DNA of 64,000 nucleotides from Beta vulgaris subsp. vulgaris. Lineage: Eukaryota > Streptophyta > Magnoliopsida > Caryophyllales > Amaranthaceae. Both the position numbers and the translations under genes were made by a program. Below are positions 21,737 to 35,914 of the stretch, in pieces; the stretch's first letter is position 1; each line of letters begins with the position of its first letter. The notes beneath the pieces were generated by a model, which was given only the letters and a program-made list of their open reading frames with translations, did no database searches and was not told the origin of the DNA. The stretch is taken from contig NC_079208.1 of assembly GCF_026745355.1 (NCBI RefSeq), positions 60,188,892-60,252,891 of the forward strand, read 5' to 3'.

Positions 21737-23086
21737 ATGAGATTTTATCTTGTTTCCTTGGTAGTTTTTTTGCATCTTCAGTTTTCCCAAATTGCATCCA
21801 AAGGCTCCAATTTAGGTATGATCCTTCCTCTTTCATTCTCTCTTTATAATCCAGATTCAATTGTTTTGTTCACTTTCTTTGGTTCCATATACTACATTTC
21901 AATTTCCCTGCTAATTATAATTTTGCTACATAGAAGTAATTATGAATTATTATCATAAACATAACATATTTATTTGAATACTTGATAATTTTTTAATCTA
22001 TATGAGTCATGAAGACAGTACGAAGAAGGAGAGGGGGGATTCGAACCTGTAACCTATCGTTTACAGCACCTTCATCTTAATCACTAGGTCAAAAAATCCT
22101 TGATTGAATACTTGATAATGAATATATAATGAAGCTGCGAAATTCTCCTAGTATATTATAACAACTCAACAAACATGTCTTTTAGCGACTATATATTACA
22201 AATTTTACTTGTGTTATTGTTTAATTTACCGTATAGTGACTATTAATTCTGCACGGGAAAAGTAATGATTTTTTTCATGACAATAACATCAAATTGATGG
22301 ATCATAGATAGATAGATTGGTATTGCGTGATATGGATCACACTAAAAGCGGATCAAATGTATTTGGCAGTTAAATGATTACATTCCCCCCACACCAACTT
22401 AGAAAAACAAGAAAAAACAGGTACATTAATTTTCATGTATCTGATCAACTTGGGTTGACGTAAGTGGTTAAGGGTCTCTCGCTCCTTAATCAAGATTTCG
22501 GGTTCGAGCCTTGGATATGGAAAAAATCCAAGTGGGAAGGGATGCTGCCCTTTGAGGTACCCATGCAAACTCTCGCAATTAATTAGTCCACTCGCCAAAG
22601 GCAGTGGAAAATTTCTGGTAGTAGGACCAAAAAAATTTCATGTATCTAAAATGACCAAATTACACTTGTATGCCTTACATAACATTAGGTGGACAAGACT
22701 CAAATGGACAGGAAAATAGCACGTTTAAGAAGGTGGGATCAGTGGATCATTGGGTGCATATAACAGCAATTAGTAAGCGTGGTGGTAGTGGTGGAGGTGG
22801 AGGCGGAGGCGGAGGTGGCGGTAGAGTAGTAGCAATAGGAATCGGAGGAGGTCGTGCGAGTAGCGGTGGTCATGGAAGCGGTCATGGAAGAGGACGTGGT
22901 AATGAAGGTGGTGGCTCGGGAGTTAGCCAAGGAAAGGGGGGGTTCCTTCCATACGCGGGAGTGGCCGGAGCTGATGGAAGTCATAGGAAAAAAGATCAAC
23001 GTGGATCAACTTGTCCAAATGCACCCTTTCAAATAACTTGGCATTTGTTTTTCTTGGGTTTTGGAATTATTCTTGTTCAATTTTAA
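21737..23086 (+). CDS. Secreted glycine-rich protein, cluster gene D (2 exons)
   Basis: Exons 21737-21815 and 22689-23086, phase 1, encode 158 residues. Donor TTTAG|GTATGA. Exon 1: MRFYLVSLVVFLH then LQFSQIASKGSNL, a signal peptide. The acceptor is most likely ACATTAG|GT; GACAAG|AC nine bases later is in the same frame and would restore the Asp found at this junction in A-C. Exon 2 carries HITAISKRGG (50-59), a Gly-rich domain with GHGSGHGRGRG-like units, LPYAGVAGA, a basic KKDQRGS patch and the hydrophobic end ITWHLFFLGFGIILVQF. The tail is the most diverged of the four but keeps its length and character. Two SINEs sit in the 873-bp intron. Convergent with Prx2. Function unknown. Confidence 0.78.
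21990..22103 (-). mobile_element. tRNA-derived SINE with 16-bp target duplication in gene D intron
   Basis: Read on minus: ACCTAGTGATTAAGATG (box A-like), then GGTTCGAATCCCCC (box B), with the A-rich end appearing as TTTTTTAAT at the left. TTGAATACTTGATAAT is exactly repeated at 21974-21989 and 22104-22119. Same family as 10390-10500 and 25795-25915. Confidence 0.88.
22443..22635 (+). mobile_element. tRNA-derived SINE (third family) with 12-bp target duplication
   Basis: Head TTGACGTAAGTGGTTAAGGG and GGGTTCGAGCCTTGG are box A- and box B-like; the body has AAATCCAAGTGGGAAGGGAT and ends ACCAAAAAAA. TTTCATGTATCT is repeated exactly at 22431-22442 and 22636-22647. It ends just before the exon 2 acceptor of gene D (about 50 bp). 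Confidence 0.82.
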
Positions 23087-23723
23087 GCATACTTTTAATT
23101 AGATGAAGAGACTTCAATGTTGTTCTAGTTGAAATAGGTTCACATGAGGTTGTTTATTTGTTTAGTGTGCTTGTCTTATTGGTTTTCTATCTTGTTCTCC
23201 CTCCAACTTAAACACAATATGACCACGATCATTAACAAGAATATAACGAGTTAACAAAGTATTGAAATTAAGTGATTGTCGAAAATAATAAGTAGTTAAA
23301 ACTTAGGTATATACTAAATTAGTCATAAATTTTGAATAACAAAGTAACAACAAACTCATCATAGAATGTGAATCGTTGTGGATAAAAGGTGTAAAAGAAT
23401 TCCGATCATAACACAAGAAAGTGATTTTGCCAAATCAAATAAAGGAAAACAAATTTGAGTACGAACATTCATGAGCTAAAGATAACCTCAATAAACATTC
23501 TCATGAACCCAAAAATACATTCAATTTGCAAATGTAAAACATCTCTAAGCTCATCGCTTATAAGTTAAAGAATTGCAAGACCTTTTTTTTTTGACATCAA
23601 GTAAAAGTACAAAATTAAAAAGAGATACAGGGAAAACTATTTTTTGTACAAAAAGTTGCGGATTCATAAGCTTGTCGAACCTGTTGTAGATCCACTTTTG
23701 TAATCCTGCACCATTCCATTTGC
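23087..23723. other. Intergenic spacer between convergent gene D and Prx2
   Basis: AT-rich DNA holding the 3' UTRs of both genes. No further gene is supportable. Confidence 0.5.
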
Positions 23724-26678
<2,955 letters not shown>

Positions 26679-27029
26679 CTTTATTCCCTTGTTTTTGTAA
26701 AAAAAAAAATTACTTACTTTTTAACTAAGAAACATGAAAGTGATGCTAATAATGTGTTAGAAATAACTTAGAATTCAGCTGCATATTTATTGAAATGAAC
26801 GCATCAATTCAAGCAGTTTCTAGACACCGGAATTCTGGCTGCATGTAATCTGCACGTTGTTTTGTGAAAGAAGTTTTCGATGAAGTCACAGCAGTATAGC
26901 TGTACAACAGTACAAGAAAACATAGCATTATCATAAGTTTCAAAACTTGAAGATATGTTTTGTTCATCTTTTTTTTAATTCTTATTATAAAAAAGGTTCA
27001 AGTAATATTAAGAGATATAACCTACAATT

Positions 27030-27190
27030 GAATTAATTGAAGAATTAGAGAGAATTACTAATCTATAGATCGGTGGGTTACTCCACCTATTAGTAATTGG
27101 TTTAGAATGGGACCCTACTAACCTTATATATAGTCAAAACTCTACTCTAGTGTGGGTTTGTATTAAGCTCAATGAAGTGTATCACATAAC
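27030..27190. repeat. LTR-like remnant upstream of Prx2
   Basis: Second copy of the sequence at 24190-24290, continuing with ACCTTATATATAGTC and TTGTATTAAGCTCAATG. It lies about 350 bp upstream of the Prx2 start and contains a TATA-like TTATATATAG; a promoter role is possible but unproven. Confidence 0.4.
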
Positions 27191-27390
27191 CTCATATTAT
27201 TTTAAAAATTAATAAGTTCAGATAAGTTATGTTCAAGTAACTCTTGCAAAATAAGGTCTAATAAGTTTACGTAAACAAAAATAAGTTGAATATAACAGAC
27301 CCTTATATAGGCATGTATGTGACTTGGAACAAAAACTCTTATACTTCCGAATAAGGTCTAAGGATGCTAAGATGAGGGATTGATCCTAGG

Positions 27391-27945
27391 TAGGGGTGTG
27401 CATCGGTCCGATACCGGGACCAGGAACCGGTATGGATCAGTATTTGAAATTTTTGTGGATTTGGAGTCTGGACCATACCAAAATATTCTGGTCCGGTCCA
27501 GGTTTTTTTTACCACAATTTGTATTTTTTATTCAAAAAACATCTTTTTTTTCTTAGGTTTAGACATATTAGATTCAATGCATTAAAAGAAGGGACTAGGG
27601 TGGATATCTCGTATCCGAAAACTAGCAGTTCGTCCTGTCAATCCCCCCGGGCCCAAATAACTCAATTTTACTAATAATTCTATCTGCAAGAATCTTAAAG
27701 GCAATAAAGATGGGGTTTTAACTTTATAGTTTTTAAAGATTTTTTTAACCATTAAACCTATTTTTTTTATTAAAAAAGGAATTTTGGTCACCCGATCAGA
27801 ATTGAAAATTTTCGAATTTGGACCACATCGAATCGGAAACACAGAATTTCAAATTTTCATGAATCAGAGACCGGATCAGAATTTTTCCTGTCTGGTTCGA
27901 TTCTGGTCCGAATTCGAGTTCCAACTCCTAATTCTAGGTGGATGT
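27391..27945. mobile_element. hAT-like element remnant, internally disturbed
   Basis: Starts TAGGGGTGTGCATCGGTCCG, the typical plant hAT terminus. Interior GGTCCGG and CCGGATC, GGTTCGATTCTGGTCCGAAT phrases fit such MITEs, but the right terminus does not pair with the left, so the end is approximate. A 150-bp foreign-looking stretch sits near 27600-27780. Confidence 0.45.
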
Positions 27946-29194
27946 CTGGGAGATGGAAAGGCCAGTAGGCCATCACTTAGCTCTCCCCTATGCCTCAAAA
28001 TATTATGGTTCACTTTCGGTAGTGGTCTCAGCCCATGAACGATATAAACACACATTTGCTATGTGTTTGGTTGTTGGGAAAAAAGTTAGAGATGACTTGT
28101 AGGATGCAGACAAAAGCGGTTTCAAATTTTTGTATTGGAAGAGTTACAATTGATAATTGAAGACCAAGATATAGGGGATAAAGTTAAGGGGGTGCATACT
28201 AAATTACTAGTGTAAAGAAACTGAAATTGTGGTTGTTGTAGATCAACGCCGCGTGAAAAAGAGAAATGAGCACTATATTATGGAATGAAGGGAGTATAAG
28301 ATTATATTTGTGAATTTTGGTGTCCACTTAAAAAATCTTAAATGTCCTTTATTTTTTAAAAAGTATTTTACAATTTGATGTTAATATTTACATCTTTTAA
28401 CAACTTGAAACATGCATTACGTGTATCTAAATCTATTTAGAGTGGTCAAAACTCTTGTTTACATTTTAAGAAATTATGTTATATTGACAAAAACTATTTT
28501 GACAAAGTATCGATTTGAGGAATTATGGTAATTATCGCTTTTTAAAAGTGAAAAATTGCCACTAACATATTAAGTTTCTCTCATTCTATAGTCTCTATTA
28601 TATCTAACTTTTATCCCCTTATTCTTTTGGCTTAATTAAATTGAAATGAAGTAAGATTGTGAGAGAAAAATAGTTAAATAAACTATGTTAAACTATGTTC
28701 CAGATGTTCCACTCCACCTTAGCTTCATGCCTTCATCCATCAGGTGGTAATCGTTCTAACTAATCAATCATCAACAATGACAACCATGTTCTTTTTGATA
28801 TATAACAATTGAATTGAACTAAACTGATTGCAACTGAACTGAATTGAATTGAATTAATATGAATTAAATTATAACTAATAGAAATGATAATTGGAACTGA
28901 ATTGAATTGAATTCCTTTGTGCCGCATTTCGCTCAAAAGGTTGAAGGGAGATAGTGCATCAAGCTGTTCACAAGGGCCAACTTGTTCCTCTTCCCCCATA
29001 TCCAAGATTAGGAAACCATAGGAGAGCCGCCGACTCCAACTACTGTCCATGTACGATCCATACTGAATTTGACCAACTGCCCATCCTACCTCCTCTATGT
29101 TCTTGACAACTCATCTTTGTTTTATCTCAGAACTAAGCTGATTATAACTAAACTAAACTAAACTGAAAATAAACTTAGGAAGAACAGACTCTAA
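27946..29194. other. Intergenic DNA before the LEA genes
   Basis: No gene is visible. It contains worn TGAACTGAA-family pieces at about 28795-28930 and 29116-29190; the latter abuts the next MITE. The rest is AT-rich. Confidence 0.45.
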
Positions 29195-29538
29195 GGGTAA
29201 GTTTATTGCAAGACTCTAAGACTATACTTCAGACTCTACCACATCAGCTTTTCACTAATTCAGACTAATTTCAGACTCTCTTTACTTTTATACTTTATCC
29301 CCAGACTATTATCAAGACTCACTTTTTTTTTTTTATTAATAAGATTTTTTTTTATTTGGGCTAATATTTTTTTAAAAAAAAATTCTAAGAATTGAGACAT
29401 CTGGCAAGGGGAGTCTTGAGTTGAGTTTTGGAAATCAAAACTCACTTTAAGACTATGGAGTCTTAGAGTAGTTTATTGCACAAGATCCACAAAAGTTTCA
29501 AATCAAAACTCCTTTTAAGACTTACAATAAACTTATCC
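29195..29538. mobile_element. Harbinger-like MITE upstream of the first LEA_2 gene
   Basis: Inverted ends GGGTAAGTTTATTGCAAGAC and GACTTACAATAAACTTATCC agree at 18 of 20 positions. TAA flanks both sides (29192-29194 and 29539-29541), the 3-bp target of PIF/Harbinger elements. Length is 344 bp. It ends 235 bp before the ATG of the LEA gene, so it lies within or beside that promoter. Confidence 0.8.
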
Positions 29539-29773
29539 TAACTAAAATAAGACCACATTTAACCATTCACTTTAAACACATAAAAGATTTAAAAAAAACA
29601 AGGCCCAAAGGCCAAAATAATCCCAAAACACCAAAAAATAAAAATAAAAACCATAAACAAACAAGGACAAATTAGTCAATTCTTTCCTCACACCCTCAAA
29701 TCCCCAACTTTTTCATGACTCATTCCACCCAATCCTCCAAAACACAAACAACAACAACCACCACCACCAAACC

Positions 29774-30334
29774 ATGACCACAACAAAACCACAAAAATGG
29801 AGTTGGCCATCCGCCATAATCGGCGCAACAACCGCAGCTACAACCGCAGCACTAATAACCGCCAAGCCAAAAGACCCAGCTTTCGAAGTCATTTCCATCG
29901 ACTTAACATCTTTCAAGCTCAATTTCCCAGCTTTAGACGCCGAGTTAATCTTAACCGTCCATGTAAACAATCCTAACATCGTAGCCATCAATTATGATAC
30001 TACTACTATGTCTATCTTTTATGACGGCTCACTTCTTGGAACGGCTCGGCTTGAAGCTGGTTCACAGCCGGCTAGGTCTTGTCGGCTTGTTCGGCTTCCG
30101 GCTCGGCTTAGTGGGTTGGAGCTGGTGGCTCATCATGTTAGCCGGTTTATGTCTGATGTGGCTAAGAGAGAGATGGTTATAGATGCTGTTGTTGATGTGG
30201 AAGGTGTTGCGAAAGTGTTGTGGTGGGAACATAAGTTTAGGGTACATGTGGATAGTAGGGTGTCTGTTGATCCTGTTTTTCTTGATGTTATTGATCAAGA
30301 TAATAGATCTCAGATGGAGCTTTTTGTTTCTTGA
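29774..30334 (+). CDS. LEA_2-domain protein (LEA14-like), first of a tandem pair
   Basis: Single exon, 186 residues, start in ACCATGACC context. The N-terminus KWSWPSAIIGATT and following Ala/Thr-rich run (about 9-33) form a signal-anchor-like membrane segment. The LEA_2 / water-stress and hypersensitive-response fold covers roughly 45-170, with DAELILTVHVNNPN, FYDGSLLGTA, AGSQPARSC and FRVHVDSRVSVDPVFLDVI. Such proteins are usually membrane-anchored and associated with stress or pathogen response; the precise role is unknown. It shares gene structure and most motifs with the copy at 32003. The coding part is GC-richer than its surroundings. Confidence 0.88.
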   Translation: MTTTKPQKWSWPSAIIGATTAATTAALITAKPKDPAFEVISIDLTSFKLNFPALDAELILTVHVNNPNIVAINYDTTTMSIFYDGSLLGTARLEAGSQPARSCRLVRLPARLSGLELVAHHVSRFMSDVAKREMVIDAVVDVEGVAKVLWWEHKFRVHVDSRVSVDPVFLDVIDQDNRSQMELFVS

Positions 30335-31515
30335 TGTTAATTGTTATTTTGTATTGAACACTATTTTCGCCGAATGGTCAAGATTGAGATGCTATGAAAA
30401 ATATCATTGTTAATTTGTTATTTGTAAAGTTAATATTTTTGTCTTATTTTTTTGGTGTTATAAATTAAGAGTAATGAAATCACGTGTTTTAGGGAAATTG
30501 GAAATGAAAGTGATGAAAAGTTTAATGATTAGGTGATTATGGGTCAGGTTTGAGCCGGGTTGCGCCTAAAAATATTGTCCATTGGTTGGGTGGGATTGGG
30601 TCAAAATCTTGTGCCCAAAGCTTGTTATTTAGGGTTGAAAAATAGACTAAAAAGTTATTTTTAGTTTGTCCAAAACAAAAAAAAACCGAGTCAAGTCGAT
30701 CGTGAGTCAAAAAAATCTGCCCAAAACCAGCCCAAAAATCGGGCCGAGCTGATTTTATCAACTCTAATTGAGCTGCGCTTCTAATATTTAATTTGCAATC
30801 TTAGACTATGTTTAGTTCATCTTATTAGTTGATCTAATTTTAAGTTATTTTTTCTGATCTAATATGAGTTTTAACATGTGGAGTTGTGGATGCTTTTTAG
30901 TTTAGTTGATATCATTATGAAGATGGTATCGAGACTTGGGATCGAATAACCTTCTAGATTATTGTAAATTTGTGCTTAATCTAAGATGATTACTTGATAA
31001 TAGTAAAATGTGATACTAATATGAAACAACTGCTAAATTTTAGATTAATCTAATATGGACATAAAGTAATTACATTATGCATTCTTTTTTAATTACGATA
31101 TTTCATTTCTCTGGAATTTTCATATTAATTGCAATATTTTCTGACCCGATTTCATTTATTTTTTTCTGAGTGAAGATAAGTTAACAAAACATCTTATCTA
31201 ATCTTATAAGATTTTAAATAAATTAAAATAAGTTAAACAGAATAGAGCCAAAGTATGCTCCATCATATAGTGGACGACTGGACGGTTGATCAAAACATAG
31301 ATAAATGTAACAAAAACATGTTTTCGATGCATATTGAAAAATGAGCACTAAAGAAAAGTCTGCCTTCCACAGTCCCACTATCTTTATATTCAAGTGCTCA
31401 CCCCTCACAAAGTAAATGTACAAACGACCCTACCTTTTATAATTAAGTTATTTAAAACCAATTATCACCCAAAAATAATTATTGAAAAAAACAAATCACA
31501 ATATGACAAAATTTA
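30335..31515. other. Intergenic DNA between the two LEA_2 genes
   Basis: Contains the 3' UTR of the first gene and, at about 30540-30770, a GC-richer hAT-like remnant (GGGTCAGGTTTGAGCCGGG, CCAAAAATCGGGCCGAGC). No gene is visible. Confidence 0.45.
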
Positions 31516-31724
31516 CTTCCTCCGTCTCATAATACTCGCTACCTTTTCCATTGTGGCAAGTTTCACATTACTTACTACATTTTCTTTTTGGTCAATAAAT
31601 TCTTTTTATATCTCTTCCCTCATATGAGTCCCTTTTCTTTTTACTCTCTACCTCTTTGTTCTCCAAAAATTGCATAGGAGTCCATAAATTAAAAAGAGTA
31701 GCGAGTAATATGAAACGGATGAAG
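31516..31724. mobile_element. Stowaway-like MITE
   Basis: Ends CTTCCTCCGTCTCATAATAC and GTAATATGAAACGGATGAAG, extended by TCGCTAC / GTAGCGA. TA flanks 31514-31515 and 31725-31726. Length is 209 bp, in the upstream region of the second LEA gene. Confidence 0.82.
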
Positions 31725-32002
31725 TATATAATATAATAATATAATCCACCAACTTTTATCTCTTTATCTTGGTATACACTCCCACATCGTCAATACCCAA
31801 CAAATAAGTTGCTCTCTACCCTTTTACTTTCTTCTTCAACAACCATAACTTCACACCCAAAAAAACTCCTTTCATCGGCCACCGCTAAGAAAAAGACATT
31901 TATACCCCTCGTCGTAACCTTATCTTTCCCAACACTAGTCGCTTTTTGACCTTGTCAAACCTCTACCCGCTACCTCAAACGCTATCGCCAAACAGAACCT
32001 AT

Positions 32003-32599
32003 ATGGGTAAAAAAGTAAAATGGAGTTGGACCTCGGCTATAATTGGCGCAACCGCCGCCACAGCCGCAACCACTTTTTTCTTAGCCAAGCCGAAAGTACC
32101 CAACTTTCGGCTTGTTAGCCTCACATCATTACAACTAAAATTCAAAAACTCAACCAAAGAAAAACAACACCAAAATCAAGACAATGTGAAATTTCCACGT
32201 CTTGATGCTGACCTCATCTTGACCATACACGTCAGCAACCCCAATATCCTACCTGTCAGGTACTCTGCCACGTCACTATCAATATATTATGACGGCTCGT
32301 TTTTAGGCTCGGCCTATGTCCCAGCTGGCTCGCAGCCGGCTAACTCATGCCAGCTGCTTCGGCTTCAGGCTCGGCTTAATGGACAAGAGTTGGTTCAACA
32401 TGCTAAAAGATTTATTAGTGATGTGGGTAAAAGAATGATGGTATTAGATGCTGAGGTGGATATTTGTGGTTGGGCGAAATTGATTTTGTGGAGCCCAAGG
32501 TTTAAGGTCCACGTGGATAGTCGTATTGTTGTTGATCCTGTTATGCTTGATGTTATTGATCAGGAAAATGAGTCTAGTATGCAAATGTTTGTTAAGTGA
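32003..32599 (+). CDS. LEA_2-domain protein (LEA14-like), second of a tandem pair
   Basis: Single exon. The start at 32003 (MGKKVKWSW) is chosen because it aligns with the N-terminus of the first copy; an in-frame ATG at 31946 would add 19 residues with no counterpart. This gives 198 residues. SAIIGATAATAATTFFLAKP (14-33) is a membrane segment. The LEA_2 domain has RLDADLILTIHVSNPN, YYDGSFLGSA, AGSQPANSC, and FKVHVDSRIVVDPVMLDVI. Compared with the first copy it has an extra Lys/Gln-rich insert (NSTKEKQHQNQDN) before the domain. Clearly a tandem duplicate of 29774-30334 with substantial divergence. Confidence 0.88.
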   Translation: MGKKVKWSWTSAIIGATAATAATTFFLAKPKVPNFRLVSLTSLQLKFKNSTKEKQHQNQDNVKFPRLDADLILTIHVSNPNILPVRYSATSLSIYYDGSFLGSAYVPAGSQPANSCQLLRLQARLNGQELVQHAKRFISDVGKRMMVLDAEVDICGWAKLILWSPRFKVHVDSRIVVDPVMLDVIDQENESSMQMFVK

Positions 32600-33365
32600 A
32601 ACTTTTGTATGTTTTTGATCCACTTTTTTTCTTATATGGATTATATTTTGTATCAATGTTGTAATGTTAATTTATATGGAATAGACAAAATAGTAGTGTT
32701 TATATAACCCAAGGGCCGAAATGAGAAACAAAGCCCATTCATAACTTTCTTTTCTTGTGTTGTCTCTTTTATTTTGCGAATTTAAAAGAACTCGTATTGT
32801 GTTTTGTGCAACTTATTTTGACGTTAAGAAAGTTTGTTATATATCTGTTGAAACTTGTTTTATAGCTTGTAAGACACGTGATGGAATTTTTCTTTTTTGG
32901 TGAAACATAAGACTTTGTAATAGGGCGTGTAAAGCGACTCCAACAGTATAGGGTCCTGTTTTTGTAGAGAGGTCAAAACTCTTAAATTTAATGTTTTTTA
33001 GCTATATTGTTCAAACTCGAGCTTTATTTTATCAAAAATAGATTAAACAATGATATAAGTACTTTGTAGAATACATTATTTATAATTCTACAATTTAGGT
33101 ATAATAATTTTATAATTAGGCTCCAAATTGTGATTAACACAGTGACCTTGAAATTTTTAAGACAGCCTTGATGAAACATATTATTGAAGTTGGATGCCAT
33201 ATTATACAATTTCACTTGAAGATATGATAGATTCCACCCCAAACGGCAATACTCCTTCAAAATCAACTTGTAAATGGGCCCAAATTGAAGTTGTAAATGG
33301 GCCCAAATTGAAGTTATAAATGGGCCTTGCTTGTGACGGATCTTCTAATGGCTTGGCAATACATA
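32600..33365. other. Intergenic DNA downstream of the LEA pair
   Basis: 3' UTR, then AT-rich DNA. A short tandem repeat of AAATGGGCCCAAATTGAAGT units (about 24 bp, two to three copies) lies at 33274-33326. No gene is visible. Confidence 0.5.
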
Positions 33366-33677
33366 AATTATACAACTTACATTAACATTATCAAGAGCCT
33401 AACCCTAAAGAATTACGAGATTGTCATCATCATTATTAATATGTTTATTATCATCTATTATATAAGTCATTAGTAGTTAAATAACGCATTTTCCTTTCAA
33501 ACTTCTTAATTTTATTCGTTTCTGTATTTAGATATGGTAATTAAAACTACAAATATACAAGTTACATTAACATTATCAAGAGACTAATAGCCCTATAGAA
33601 CTATGAGACCGTTATCATCATTATTAATATGTTTATATATTATCGTTTATTATATAAGTCATTAGTAGTTAAATAAT
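33366..33677. repeat. Direct repeat pair, about 120 bp each, offset about 185 bp
   Basis: 33366-33487 and 33551-33677 both contain TTACATTAACATTATCAAGA, CATCATTATTAATATGTTTA and TATATAAGTCATTAGTAGTT in the same order, with small indels. Probably a local duplication; no transposon ends seen. Confidence 0.75.
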
Positions 33678-33688
33678 CTTGCAATTTA

Positions 33689-33790
33689 GGGCATGTTCTA
33701 TTCGACATAAAACAACTGAACTGAGAATTGAGCTGAACTGAACCGAACCGAGCTGAATTGAACTGAAAATAAGATGGGGAGAACAAGTCC
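33689..33790. mobile_element. Short MITE of the TGAACTGAA family
   Basis: Starts GGGCATGTTCTATTCGAC and ends GATGGGGAGAACAAGTCC; ends are inverted repeats (GGGCATGTTCT / GGACTTGTTCT). Inside are GAGCTGAACTGAACCGAACC and GAATTGAACTGAAAATAAG. Confidence 0.65.
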
Positions 33791-34316
33791 TTAGACAAAT
33801 TTAACTTATAAGTTTTTGAAACATTGAAAAAGACATGAAGAGGGAAACTCATTGACCTACTCTAAAAGTGGTGGGTAAGATACAGTTGGATTGTGGCCGT
33901 GGACATGTGATCAAATACATGTTATAATTTTGAAAGATGACCGAAAGAGACCGTTAGATCCTTAGGAACTGATAAGATTCTATCCATGTAGTTTCTGATT
34001 AGCTTCTTTTATGGCTTATTAGTCAAACATGAACTTATAGTGACAACATAATCATGATGTTCTAATATAATTAAACTAATTTATGTTGAAAATAACATGT
34101 AATATGTACTATGATATGATTTGTGCTTCTGTTTTTATGTTGAATTTCAGGCGATTATGTAATGTAATGATAGTGCATAGTGGCATTAGTGCGGTACATG
34201 CATGCGTGATGATCGTAAGACAATGTCAATCATGTTGCAAGTTCCATAGATATATAGATCCATGTTCATGTTCTAATACCATTATGGTCTCATAGCTAGT
34301 CTACTGTCATAGATTC

Positions 34317-34530
34317 TTGTTTGGTTGAATGCATGGAGTATAAATTCCTCGGAATATTGCCTTCTCATGTAATTGTATTTCTTAGGAATTGTTAAATGTT
34401 GTTTCGTGATTTAAGGAAAATGAAAATTTCCATGGGAATTTCCACTTATCTAAGTCCCCCTGCTAGGTAAGTAACTTCCTCCATTTTGTGGGAAGTGGAA
34501 CTTATTAGGAATTTCTACTTAACCAAACAA
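34317..34530. mobile_element. MITE with TTGTTTGGTT ends
   Basis: Left end TTGTTTGGTTGAATGCATGG and right end TTCTACTTAACCAAACAA are inverted repeats that continue as AAATTCC / GGAATTT. 214 bp, no coding capacity. Superfamily unclear (hAT-like). Confidence 0.6.
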
Positions 34531-35031
34531 CACCAAAAAATAACAATTTCTAAAAATTCAAACTTCTTATGTTAAATAATACTATTAACCAAACAACCCC
34601 ATACTTTTATGATGACACACAAAATAAATCTCATCCACCCTCTCCCTTCTCAGTGGGATATTTAGCGCCAAGTATGAGAGAGGCTTGTGTTGCATCCACA
34701 CTTTTAGCCCAAATGGCTCTTGCGTTAGGGAGCATGATAGAGTATAGATCTATTCCTGGACCCTCAACCATTAGCTTAAACTTTTGGTTGAGTTGGTCCT
34801 TTGACAAGTAGTGTAGGGGGACATGCGAAAAAGAATGAGAAAGAAGTGAGAAAACAAAGAAGGGTGAGTAAAATGTGGAAGAGACATAATTATCCAAGAC
34901 AAAAGCACCCCATAATTTTAACAAGACCTTTAATTTATTAGAGAACTCATAATTTTTAAGGGAGCAATGAACAAAATCAAATGATTTACACAATATTGCT
35001 TAGTAAATCCAACTTGGTAGCACAAAAGCTA
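34531..35031. other. Intergenic DNA with an unassigned coding-like fragment on the minus strand
   Basis: On the minus strand, 34631 to about 34820 reads as LNQKFKLMVEGPGIDLYSI, LPNARAIWAKSVDATQASLI and LGAKYPTEKGEGG without a stop. The composition looks protein-like rather than random, but I cannot name it, no exon partners are visible, and it may be a transposon or gene fragment. Confidence 0.3.
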
Positions 35032-35303
35032 CTTCCTCCGTTTTTTTTATAGATGCTACATTTCTCTTAAATGGAAATGTCATAATAGATGCTACATACC
35101 ATAAATGGATTTCTTTTCACCATAAAAATCTTAAAATACTATTAAAAAGTTGGTGGTCCCCCACCTTCTCTTTTAAAATACTCATACTTTTTCCTTAACA
35201 AATATTTTTTTATTCAAAAAGTGGTGGTCCCTACTTTCTCTCTCTACCTTTCTTAAAACCCCACCACTTTCTCTATATAGCAACAATAAAAACACGGAGG
35301 AAG
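35032..35303. mobile_element. Stowaway-like MITE
   Basis: Ends CTTCCTCCGTTTTTTTTATA and CAATAAAAACACGGAGGAAG, TA flanks at 35030-35031 and 35304-35305; 272 bp. Inner GATGCTACAT is repeated within the element. Confidence 0.8.
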
Positions 35304-35610
35304 TACATTTTAAGATGGTCTGTATCTTTAAAGATACAATATCTATTGGGTACATATTATACATAAATGAGAAAAACGAGAAAGACATTCATAAACACTA
35401 ATTAATAAGTCATTGAGTACATTAGCGGAAAAATATTGCTAATTTGGAAGTATATACTAAACTACTAAAGGCTAAAGTCATGTATGCAACACATGATTGG
35501 ATTTTTCATAATTTCATCTCTCATTCTAATAAATCATTTCCGATTTGGATCAATATAAGTATTACTATAACTATAACTATTCTTCCTGTCAATAAAAAAA
35601 AACATAACTA

Positions 35611-35914
35611 TCTATACTAATATATTTAAAGGCGTTCCTAAACGTGAAACGGTACCACGTGGCGCTCTCCGTAAAGCATTTTACTCCACGTAATCCGCAT
35701 ACGCGCTCTCCCTAAAGCATTTTACTCCACGTAATCCGCATACAATAAAAAAACTAGAAATTGCATAGCACAAGGTTTGATCCCATGACATCAAGGTTAT
35801 ATATCAAAGTCTTAACCACTAGACCAAGTGATATTTAGTGTTATTATTTTAAAGTACAATATTAATAAATGAAAATTTTCCTTATCCGGGGCATAGCCCG
35901 GGCCTAATAACTAG
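35611..35914 (+). mobile_element. Non-autonomous Helitron, 304 bp
   Basis: Begins TCTATACTAATATATTTAAA directly after an A and ends CTAG directly before a T, the A|T insertion rule of Helitrons. A GC hairpin, CCGGGGCATAGCCCGG, sits 12 bases before the CTAG end. No terminal inverted repeats or target duplication. Inside, a 44-bp segment (GCGCTCTCC, AAAGCATTTTACTCCACGTA) is duplicated in tandem, and 35770-35870 carries a tRNA-SINE-like piece (TGATCCCATGACATCAAGG, CTTAACCACTAGACCAAGTG) that looks captured. Confidence 0.85.

Noticed and set aside
31946..32002. Upstream in-frame ATG of the second LEA_2 gene
   Set aside because: The extra 19 residues have no match in the tandem copy, whose N-terminus aligns with the ATG at 32003.
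34631..34993. A 120-codon minus-strand frame with a protein-like segment
   Set aside because: No recognised domain, no exon partners and no conserved context; kept only as an unassigned fragment within the intergenic entry.
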